From positions 186,001 to 250,000 of the forward strand of contig NC_026485.1 of assembly GCF_000328475.2 (NCBI RefSeq): 64,000 nucleotides of DNA, in the 5' to 3' direction. Source of the stretch: Mycosarcoma maydis (lineage: Eukaryota > Basidiomycota > Ustilaginomycetes > Ustilaginales). The position numbers were made by a program, and so were the translations under genes. The notes under the pieces were generated by a model. The model saw only the letters and a program-made list of their open reading frames with translations, did no database searches and was not told the DNA's origin. Below are positions 38,643 to 48,800 of the stretch, one piece after another (position 1 is the stretch's first letter; each line of letters begins with the position of its first letter).

Positions 38643-39569
38643 TGTGGTCAAAGTCGAGCATCACTCTTGTGCTGTTTTGGCCGAGCCAGCAAATGTGGAG
38701 TGGCGCTACAAAGACTTGCTCTTTCATGCTAGCTTGCTCGTACCTTTGTGATCCTCTCGCTGCTATTCCTGTTTTGAACTGATTTGCGTCTATTCATGTC
38801 GATTCACATCGAGAAAAGCATTCATAACTACCTTGTTCCTCCAGACCGAAAACAAGTGCTTTTGAAAGACAGAGTGCAAGATCGATTGTGTTTCACCAAC
38901 CCGTCTCCGAGGGCGGTGGTTCGTACGATACTCTTTAACAATTGCCATCACGCGGCGGTCCGCATGCTTTCTGATCGCAATGTCTTGCCAAGTTTGTCAC
39001 AAGGGGTGTGTGGGTCCTGATGCAAGCCATGTCACCATGTCAACTGAGATCATGCGGTGCAGCACCGACGGCCGACGTTCAGAGAGCTTTAACATGCAAC
39101 GTGCTTGCGAATCGATTGGTGACACGAGACGATCCGACCACGCAACTCGAAAATAAAGTCTCAGCAGACCGAGTAGTGTGCAGCGGAGACTAGAGAAGCG
39201 AGTGTGTGGGTGTCAACCTTCAGGGACCTCGTCGTGGCGTTGGACGGGTGAGCCACCAAGACGTCAATAGACGCTAGAGTCAGTGGGTCAGAGATGAAAG
39301 CGGGTGCGTCCCACGGCGCCCACCAAATCCCGGCTCTCGGTGAGGCTTGTTGTACTCTTTGTCAACCGGAGGGAGCGTGCATCATTGCACAGGACCGGCT
39401 CTCTGGAAGTATTTGCGAGATTCACGATTCACGATTATCGCGTATATATACCTCGCGGCCTCCTAGCCAGTCGAGATTAAAAAAATCATCCGTCCACGCT
39501 CGATCCTTCGATATCCAACGCCTCCAGTCTTGCTCGATTGCTCGTCTCGATCAACTTTTTCTAACGACA
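38643..39569. promoter_or_regulatory. Spacer and promoter between the tandem secreted-protein genes
   Basis: About 930 bp. It holds a TATATATA stretch (39443-39450) and a tandem ATTCACGATTCACGATTAT element (about 39419-39437) just before it. I found no third paralog or remnant here. Confidence 0.6.
39443..39450 (+). promoter_or_regulatory. TATA box of the second tandem secreted-protein gene
   Basis: TATATATA 120 bp upstream of the ATG at 39570 and directly downstream of a CACGATT tandem element. Confidence 0.55.
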
Positions 39570-39959
39570 ATGAAGCTTACTACGTCGTTGCTCGCTCTTG
39601 GCGCTCTGCTTGTTGGTACAGCGTCCACCGAGGCTGCTGCAGTCGAGCGCCCTGGTCCGTGGTCCGAAATTCACCACAAGAACTCGATCAAGCACTTTAA
39701 GATGTTTGCCGCACCCTCCGGTTCCGACCTGCGCTCGCAGAAGCCCGTATACGACAAGTGCGACGTCAAGTTCCCCTCGAACAAGGACTACATGTACAAG
39801 TACTTTGCTGACTCGCACCTACTCGAGTTCCAGAAGCTGGGCCGTCACACGGTAGGAATCAACTGCCCCAGCTGCTCTCCCCAGGAAGCCGGCAACCTTT
39901 ACCTCACCAAGTTCAACGTGTACTTTGAATGCCGTAGCCTCGACCAGCGCACTGGTTAG
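39570..39959 (+). CDS. Small secreted Cys-containing protein, tandem copy 2 (effector candidate)
   Basis: Single exon, 129 residues, starting at ATG 39570; the frame is open upstream but the signal peptide MKLTTSLLALGALLVGTAS fixes the start. The mature N-terminus, ERPGPWSEIHHKNSIKHFKM, is nearly the same as copy 1, but the remaining 80 residues differ at about half of the positions. Conserved features are the four Cys (DKC, CPSC, FEC), KFPSxK, YKYFA, EFQxLGRHTxGINC and QE. A disulfide-bonded small fold is likely. The promoter has its own TATA box. No catalytic motif is recognised. Function is unknown; as in copy 1, an apoplastic or translocated effector is the best guess. Confidence 0.88.
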   Translation: MKLTTSLLALGALLVGTASTEAAAVERPGPWSEIHHKNSIKHFKMFAAPSGSDLRSQKPVYDKCDVKFPSNKDYMYKYFADSHLLEFQKLGRHTVGINCPSCSPQEAGNLYLTKFNVYFECRSLDQRTG

Positions 39960-40868
39960 GCAATGTGGTTCTACTTGGGCATGTGAAAGAGGCAAGTCCG
40001 TGTAGTGTGCTACACGACTCGCTCGCTTACGCTACATAGCCTGGTCCACCGTTTCGCTGGCGTGGTCGTCTCCATTCCCATCGTCTTCTGTTCCCATAGT
40101 TGCGCTTTGGTGAGGTGCATCTTGGATGTCATATCCTCATCTCTATTGCCATGCCAAAACAGCGGGTTTCTGAAGTTGTTTCTAGCGTTGATCTGAGCGT
40201 ATGTGGGCGAACACGTGTCGACATGGAGCGGATATCACGACTGATGCGAGTTTGTCGACGCACAAGTGACGAGTGACGAGTGACTAGTGCTGTCATGTAT
40301 CGAGACGTTTGCTGGCTGCGACATGAGTTGATGCATGCCGAGCTGCAACAAGCATCGACAGCCAGAGGAGACACTGCACGCCATGCACGACTGGTGACTT
40401 ATCACGAATCTCGCACATACGTCGTACATCGTGGGCTAAGCGTGCGCGAATCACGAATTCACGATTGTGAGGTTCCACGTTCGGCTTCGGCCTGACGTGC
40501 GAGCAGGCTTGAAAGTCGCCAGTGATGAGGGTGAGGTGAGTGGGTGGGTGTTGGTGTCTGTCATCGACTGCGAACTGGTGACTCTGTGACTTTGACGTAT
40601 CGTGGAGTGGTGGATGCTTTGTGCTTCACTCAGCCACGCGCACACGCAGCCGAAAAGCGTGCAACTCGTACAATTGTGCCACTCGTGACTGCGCAACGTG
40701 CAATGCTATGTCAGCCAGCGCTTCAGGCACGCCCACACGAGACACCACGCACGAGAGGCTGGTGTGTTTTCTGAGATCATGGACATCGTCAAGCCACAAG
40801 ATGTCGACTCGGCTCCAAGTGTCGCTACGCCTTTGGTGTCTGGACTGCTCATCATCGCACCACACAAC

Positions 40869-41529
40869 AGGTATGGCGTCCCCGCCGCAATCCGAGCAAC
40901 AGAGGGCGGTGTTGACTCTGCTCAAACGAGCATTCAATGACCACCGTCTGCCGATCCTGGCGCGTCTCGTGTCCGTTTGAGCTGTTGGTTGAACGGCCAA
41001 TTCTACTGTCTCTTGCGCAAGACCAAGTGTTGATGGGCTCGTTTCTCGCTAACGAGCTTGTGACACACCACGAGGAATCGTCGGTTCGATGCGTATGCAC
41101 GTTTGCAGCGACGAGCGGCTTGGTTTGCGTTCTCAAGCTCAAGCATGCTTGCCTACTTGCACGAACGACGTATGTGCGCTGTTGCTGCGCGACTACGCAC
41201 TGGAGCTCTGGCACGCGTCTTGCAACCGCGAGATTGCGGAGAGGCTGATTCAGCTGATTTTGCGCGGCGCCATGGAGCGGAGCGTCACGGTGGATACGGC
41301 TACCACCGCTTGCACCGGTGTGGGGTCGATGCGACCACAGCCGTGGCGTCGATGAGCAGTACCGCCAAGCTCGCGATCTCGCGGTCGCAGCGACGACGAT
41401 CCACCTCTGGTTCGGCCGAGACTCGCCGAAGCGGCGGCGCTGCGGATGCGCGCTGAGCTCGCAAAATCGGCTTCAAGCGCATGGTCAGACCTAGCTTCAC
41501 GTCATCTGGATCGCTCAAACTACGCGTGA
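40869..41529 (+). pseudogene. Broken or multi-exon candidate gene, function unknown
   Basis: Several segments read like protein but in different frames. From ATG 40869 comes MASPPQSEQQRAVLTLLKRA, stopping at 40978. An overlapping frame gives ERPILLSLAQDQVLMGSFLA from about 40990. A third frame (41089-41352) gives LLLRDYALELWHASCNREIA. That third frame is interrupted by one TGA (41353-41355) and then continues (RLAEAAALRMRAELAKSASS) to a stop at 41527-41529. A 42-nt GTGTGG...GCAG segment (41318-41359) would remove the TGA in frame but is short for an intron here. It could be a decayed gene, a multi-exon gene I cannot parse, or chance. No family recognised. Confidence 0.3.
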
Positions 41530-41901
41530 TCGCTCGGCGCACGAACATGGCGGCTCGCGCACGTCAAGCCGTCGGTCGCCAGTTGGACAACTCTGTTATA
41601 CAGGTCGGTGCAAGTCTCGGCTTACAGTGCATTTTCTCAATATCCGCCAAAGAGCAGACGGCTCGATCGCGCAAACCCGTCGACTACATTCACCAGACCA
41701 TAGACGATCGTCGGTGGTCGAAAATGCAAGATCGCTTCGCCACGGTCCATCGCACCGCGTCGGAATCGTACTAGCATGAGTCGCATGCACAATCAGCAGC
41801 TGCTATCGTCTCTTGGCTCAGGTCGCGCAAGGTCCGTCATGGCGGTGGACGAAATCGGTCTTCTAGCTTGATATTGTCTACGGCAGCATCTGCATCAAGG
41901 T

Positions 41902-42171
41902 GTGATAATCACGCGCGCAAGCAAGGCAGCGTCAGCAAGTCGATTTCGGCCACAGCCCCAGTCACAATCGTACCGGCTTGTCGCTCTCAATCGCTTCATT
42001 AGCAGCATGCCTAGCTCCAAGACAGAACCGCGCTTCACTCGCACGTATCCCACCTCGAGCTACTACAATACCCCCTCTCGCCCATCCGCTGTATCCGCCT
42101 CGCCTAAACCCATCGTAGCCGCAAATCACATGATGAACAATTCCGCTTTCCTCAACGTACCACGTCACTAA
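41902..42171 (+). CDS. Possible small protein, function unknown
   Basis: Open frame of 89 residues. The first 35 residues contain Arg and Ser but no acids (MIITRASKAASASRFRPQPQ), as in a mitochondrial targeting sequence. The remainder is Ser/Pro/Thr-rich (PSSKTEPRFTRTYPTSSYYN) and ends LNVPRH. There is no recognised family or intron. Composition is unlike the short random frames nearby, but length alone does not prove coding. Confidence 0.35.
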   Translation: MIITRASKAASASRFRPQPQSQSYRLVALNRFISSMPSSKTEPRFTRTYPTSSYYNTPSRPSAVSASPKPIVAANHMMNNSAFLNVPRH

Positions 42172-42638
42172 CCCACACCTCTCTGTCCTTTACCCTACCC
42201 TTCTTGAACACCCCTACGATGCTACCCAGATTGAACAAGGCGGCCAGTTCCAGGATCGAAGCCGCCACTGTGCGCATTTGATCATCTTCCATCGCTCTTG
42301 TGTCCTACCCTTGTTGTGTATCGTGTTGCATCACGCCACATACAAATATTAATTTCAAGCACGTCGTGCGTCTCGTGTATGAGACATGTGCTGGCAGACC
42401 CGCTCTTCAAACCGCGCACGCCAATCGTGAATGCACGACGACCTGTCCCAGACGTCAGTTTCCGACTCCCTCGCCTCCACCACAGTGTGAGTCACACGCC
42501 TTGCCAAGCTGTACCCCGCAACCGTCGTTTCAACTCCCCGGACACTGCACTCACAATCTTGCACCCCGCCCTCGGCCCGATCGACACCACTTGTCCTTCA
42601 GCCGCCTTCCGCCTGCCGCGTTGCGAGCACGCACACAG

Positions 42639-42664
42639 GCACGCACGCACGCACGCACGCACGC
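42639..42664 (+). repeat. (ACGC)n microsatellite
   Basis: About six ACGC units followed by imperfect ACAC/CACG repetition, within 200 bp downstream of the chitin synthase stop codon. Confidence 0.8.
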
Positions 42665-42835
42665 AAACACACGCACACAAACACAGCGCACACTCCACCA
42701 AATTGATGGGCAAGAGCATAAACACAAAAAGGATTGTCCATGAAATCAAGAACGAGCGAAACAAAGAATGAAAAAACAAACAAGCGAATTCTGAGGTGTG
42801 TGTGGATGATCGAATAATGCGCGCCCCCTCCCCTT

Positions 42836-45800
42836 CTACGACTCGGAGAGAACGTTTTCGATCTCGCTGTTAATGAAAGCTTTTTTGGATTCGATCGAGG
42901 TGGCGTACTTTTGCTCCAGCTTGGCTCGCAGCTGTTTCTTGGTGATCGTCGTCAGGTCCGACTCGGCGATCAAGCTTCGAATGTCAAGCTTGATCTGGCT
43001 GTCAGATGGCAGTCCGCCAGCAACAGCCTCTCGCGGAGGACTCTTACTGCCACCGCTGCCCGATAGGCCAGCTGCTTGCTGCTGCTGCTGTTGTTGTTGT
43101 TGTTGCTCCGCGGTCGCAAATCCGCCACCAAAGCCAAGCTGCGAGCCGCCATAGATCGACTGGGTGGCAGCCACCTGTTGAGGATAACCGTACATGCTGG
43201 CCGTCGTGTTGAAAGGCTGAGGCATGAACCCACTGCCACCAGTGGGCACACCGAAGCTCGAGCTTGGAGGCAGACCATACATCGACATGGCTTGTCCACC
43301 GTAGCCACCACCAATGCTATAAGTCGACTGACGAGCAGCGTCCTGTGGGAAGTATCCTGCTCCGGCGCCGATCTGCGATCCGCCGATCTGCGACCCGGGT
43401 CCAGGAGCGAACGCACCGAATTGCGATGGCGTGCCACCGTACGAAGGCGAGGGGCTGTGTCCGAAGCTTGCGTTGTGAGGCAGCATCGGCTGACCGTACA
43501 AGCTTGGCGCGTACTGCGATCCAGCGCGCGACCCGAGCGACTTATTCTCTGCACGAGCTGCTTCAATGATCGAGCCAATCGATCGCGCCGAGTTGCGCTC
43601 CCAAAGCTCGTTTTCATAGTCGGTCCACGTCTGCAACGGAATCTCGCTAGGGTCAAACGTACCCTCTTCGTGCAACACTACCTTCTGACCCTTTTCTCCC
43701 ATGACCACGCGCGTGTTACCCCACGAGAAGTCGTCCATGTGCCAGAAAGAGTAGAGCGGAAGGAAGAGCGACCAGATTGGAATGCCGATGATGTAGACAA
43801 TCATCCAGCCAATCATTTCAAACTTGCGGTTGAGCAAGAAGATGACAGCCTGACAACCATAGATCGCCGCCAGCATGATGATGGCAGTGAGCGGCACCGT
43901 ACCGTTCGCCGTGGCCACCAGGACAATAAGGTAGACAATGTAGCACACTGTCACAGGTGCGATGATGGTCGACAGCAAATCGATAAACACAATGAATCGC
44001 ATCGAGAAGAGGCAAAAACCGCAGAGACCAGGAGTGAAGATGAGCTCCACCAAGTTGTGCACGGTCGAGTTGATCCAACGTCGTCGCTGCGAAAGCAGCA
44101 CCTTCCAGTCGTCTGGCGCAACAGTCCAAGCCTTGCAGTCACGAACAAAGATGGTTTTGTACTTGCCAAAGTGTTTGAGCACCAACGTCGTCAGGTAACG
44201 ATCTTCACCCAGATGCAGCAAATTTTTGGTGTGAAGCGTGTCGACGCGGTTCTCGGCGTAGTCTTCCACAATCTGCGAAGCGATGAACAGTGGTCGGTGT
44301 GTGTCGGGAGTGCGGATGCGGAACATGGAGAAACAACCGGGCAGACAGGTGACGGATCCAAACAGACTCTCGAATGCCTTGGCCAGGTAGTGCGAAATGT
44401 AGTACTCGTAAACCTGAAGCATGGTGATGATGCTTGCCTTGGCGTTGGAGAGCGCCGTCTCACCACAAAGACCGATCACCTTTTTGTCACGGATAAAAGC
44501 CGAGATGAAGCGGTTGAGTGACATGGCCTCAACTTCGGTATCGGCATCGACCTGCAGAATGTACTCGTAGAAGCTCGGGTTGACACCAATGACGTTTTTG
44601 ATCTGGTGGTAGATCTCGAGCTCCATTGGATTCATGGGCAGACCAAAGTGCACCTTGTTGAGGAAACGCATGAGGACCAGCTGAGAATCACGTTTACCAC
44701 GATTGCCAGGTCGCGAACGCTCCGACGGCTTACCACACTTGACAACGACAATGTAAGGAACAACGTGACCGTGATGCTCGTAGAGGCCGCTGTAGATCTT
44801 AGCCATGTTATGCTGCTTGCTGCCTTCGCCGAGCGAAAGGAAGCTGAGCGCCTCGGGTTCCAAGTTTGGGTCCGCACCAAGGATGTCTAGCACGATTCGT
44901 GGCGTGGGACGGTCGTTTCCAGAACCGACAATCATGCCGTCGCAAATGATGAACAACAGCTTGCGCTTGTCGTCGTACTTGAGCGCCGCCAGCGAGTTGA
45001 TCGTCTTGCGCATCGACTCCTCCCCCTCGGTGTAACAGGGTACCTGGCAAATGACAAACTTGTCGTGGTCCTCTGGCTTTCGAGCGCGTCCAAACTGGAG
45101 TGCAGCAAGGAACTTGAATCCGAGAATCGCCACCATGAAAAGCGAAAGGGCCAAGAGAATGTACTGCGCGAAACGACACTGTGGCGAGTTGCGGTGGTCG
45201 ACCTTGCCAATAAAGTAGAGGTTTCGCAAACAGACCCGTTGACGATCGAGCACGACGGGGTCGAGCGGCAGGTTATCGAGCTGCTTAGTGATGTCCTTAC
45301 CCGGGTTTTGGGCGATCAGGCTGATGATGGCGTCACTCATAAACTTGCGGTTGGTGTTGGCGGGAGCCTGAAAGCCGTCTGGGGCCCTCAGCACACCCTG
45401 ATTGCCTTGCTTGATGTAATCAGACACGTCGTAGATGTCGCCGCGGTAAATAGCAACCGCTCGTCCTTCGGAAAGAATATCACGGATACCATCGGTTGTG
45501 TAACCCATGAAGCCAACGCGGTAGTTGGAGCGCAGCAGCCACATGCTCTCGTAGTACCAGTCCGGTCGCGCGTCGTCAATGTGGTAAGATCGGAAGTCGT
45601 GGTACTGAGCGTGCTTGTCGGTCGAGTTCTCGTTAGACAGCTGCACCCATGGGCTGACGTTGCCGTCAACGCCGTTGCAGAGTGCATTGACCTGAACGGG
45701 GAATATCGGAGTGGCATCCTCTCCGGCATAGGCCAGGATCGAGTTGGCAGGGACGACGGGTACGATCGTCTTGTGGCTGGCAACGAGGTTGCTGAGATCG

Positions 45801-48800
45801 AACACTTCACCGCGAATGGCGGTGAAGGAGGAGTCACCTTTGTGAGAGGCGAATTCGGTGGGACTGTAGACGTGCTGTTTGGGGCAGATGAGGTTTCCAA
45901 GGACGACAATCACAAAGACGGCACAAGCGCAGATGAACCAGATGATGAGGTTGATGGCAAGCTTCTCGCGCCATGCCATGCGGATATCGGGCCTCTTAAG
46001 AGAACGGAAGCGGCTAAGGATGAAGCTAGGAATCCAGAAGGTGATTGCCCAGGTTAAAGCGACCCACTTTCGACGAGTCGAGCTGACGCCAACCTCTTCG
46101 GCAACTTCACCGAGTGGCTCTTCGGTGAAGGCAGCGGTGCCGGCCTTTTCGTTGAGACCATTCTTGCCCATGTCGGCAAACATGTTACGAGAGGGAGCGT
46201 ACGCTTCGGAGGCGACGAAGGAGGGAGCGCCGCTGAGGCCTCCCACAAAGCTATGTCGGGCAAGAGTGCCGGACATGCCCGAATACTGGCTCTTGACCTC
46301 TTCGAGATCATCCTCGTTACCGGCAGCGCCACGACCGACGAGCGGAAGGGCGACAGAAGAGCGCTCCTTGAACGGATCGCCGTAAGCGCCGACAAAGTCG
46401 TTGCTGCGGCTGCGGGTGTAGTCGTCGGCCAAGACGGCCACAGGTGAGAAAGGGTCCGATTCGCCGCGCGCTGCTGCATCGGCATCGAGCTGAGCACGTT
46501 TCTCGTTGTTCTTGACTTCCTCTGCATCGGCAGCGCGGAGCTCATCTTCGAGCTCGCGGAAAGCCGTATGCGAAAGGAACACCTTGACACGGCCTGAAAC
46601 CGCCTCTTGGTCGGACCAAGACATGACCTGGCGTGCCGCCGAGAATTTCTGCTTGGCCTCGCCGGAGACTGCATCGCGCATCTGGACAGCCTGAAGCGAA
46701 GGAACGTCGGCGTATCGCTGACAGAACTCCTCGTAGGTCATGCTGACGCTGTACTCGTTGAGGAGTTTACGCGACATCTCGGAGAGACCGAGCGTAGTGA
46801 TCTGCTGTTTGACTACGCGAGCCTCAAACTGATTGGGAAGCTGGTTGTCGTTGGGACGAAGGCAGAGCGTGAACCAGGTCTTGGTGTCTTCGAGCGTCTC
46901 TAACAAAAGATCAAGCGCGCCACGGAAGTCGCCGGCGACACATCGAACGGCGTTCTTCTTAGAAGTGGAGGCGTCGGCGGCATCGGCAGCGTCTTCGTCC
47001 GAGTCATCGTCATCCGCCTTCTTGATCGTGTTGGTGCGCTTGATAGTGTTGCCGCGGTTGGGTCGGCGTGTGGAGGGAGCGCGCATAGGCTTGACGGATT
47101 GCTGAGCTGCAACGATGGTCTGATCGTTCTTTGGATGCGATTGCGTCTTGAGTACCTTGGTGTTGAAGATGCCGCGGATAAAGGGGATGGTGGAGCCGGA
47201 AGACTGGGAGGAGTCGTTACGGAGCTTGCCAGATTCCTGTGGGTTGCCGCGAAGAAGCGAGACAAAGTCGGTGCTGACCACCTCGCTGTTCTTCTCCAGC
47301 AGGTTTTCGCTGGTATATGTGACGGCGCTGTTGTAGTGGCTGATGGTGAAGCTCGAAAAGCCGCTACGGTCGGCGGGACCGACCTTGAAGGAGGGATGGT
47401 TGCCCCATCGCTTGCCAAAGGCTTCGATCATGGTCTGATCGGTCTTCTTGGGCATCCTGCGCGCCTGGTCGTCCATGATGTGGATCAAGCCACCGGGCTG
47501 GTTGGTCATGAGACGCAACGTCTCTGCATTGTCAAAGTAAGGGACCTCGGGCGAGAGGTGGCTGATGCCCTCGTCGGCAAACTCGTCGCGCCGCTTTTCA
47601 AAGACGCTGCGAAGCATGAAGCGGTGAAGGTTCTCGCAGGCAAAGTTGACACAGAACTGATCGAGCGAGTTGCCTTTAGACAGGTTCTGGAAGCCGGGAA
47701 GATCGAGAAGGCCGATAAACGTGTCAAAGTCGTCACGACAGAGCTTTTCGTTGAGGCTCTCGTTGACCCAGGCAAAGAGGAGCGAGTAGAGGGATTTTGC
47801 GAGGTCGTCACGGTGGTCCGAAGCACCGTCGGCATCGAGGAGGATGGTGCAGACCTCGTTACGGATCATCTTTGTCTTGTATGTGAGCGCTTCCTCGAGT
47901 GACTTGGAGGAGATGCCGAGGTATTCGGCCACCTTGTCGAGCACTTCTGGATTGCGGATGGTGGCAGAGTCCTGAGTGCGTTGACGATCGTAGTGGAACT
48001 CGATGTTGCCGAGATGGAGAATGGCAGCGAGCACCTGACAAATGGAGGCAACGTTACGTTTGGAGAAGCCAACGTTCTTGAATGCAAGCTTGAGCCTGTC
48101 AAATTTGGCGGCATCTTGGGTGTCCATGTTGCGCGAGGCCTGGCCAAGGTAGCGGAAGGAGGCAGCGTCGTGAATGCCAAGGTATTGCTTTTCCTCATCC
48201 GAGGCACCGGCGACCATGTAGTGGAAAATGTGAAAGTTGCGCTCGCTGGACGCAGCGCTGACGACGCGGTTCTTTTCGAGGTAGTAGTCGAGCGTCTTTG
48301 CGCCAACGAGCTTGCCCGAGTCGGAAAACTGAAGTTCAGTGTACTTTCCGAAGCGAGAGGCATTGCTGTTTTCGAGGGTGCGCGAGTTTCCGAGAGCTTC
48401 GAGGATGTATTCTGCTGAGGGGATCTGTACGCCTAGCTTGGAGCCCTTTTTGCCGGGAGGAGCTACGCTGAGGTCGATAAGGGCTCTGAGGGCAAGACGA
48501 CGAACTTCGCTCTTTCCGCTTGAGGTGTCTCCGGCCATGAGTAAGCTCTGATCTTGGCCGGTGCGTCGCATGTAAAAGTAAGCATTGCAGGCGTGGGCAA
48601 AGATGTGCGGGGGCAAGGTGGCTGCGCGAAGCTGCTTGTTGGTCTGGCGATAGTCGCTAGTGTATTCGCGCAAGGTGTCATCGCTGTTGCGGTTTCCAGA
48701 CGAGGCGTACGGGTTGACCGAGACGAGGATGGAATCCGAGAGGGCGGTGTAGGGGAGTCCGGCGTAGAATCGATCGCGAAGGACGGAAAAGATGGTATCA

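Larger units (their letters stand above)
39960..42835. other. Intergenic region with weak coding signals
   Basis: 2.9 kb between the secreted-protein pair and the chitin synthase 3' end. Two low-confidence coding candidates (40869-41529 and 41902-42171) are listed separately. It contains CACGA-core elements near 40446 and an ACGC microsatellite at 42639-42664. Confidence 0.45.

Noticed and set aside
43076..46057. Long plus-strand open frames (481 and 330 codons) opposite the chitin synthase
   Set aside because: They are antisense shadows: strong codon bias of the real gene suppresses stops on the other strand. Their translations are Arg/Val/Asp-rich with no domain, while the minus-strand frame is a clear chitin synthase.
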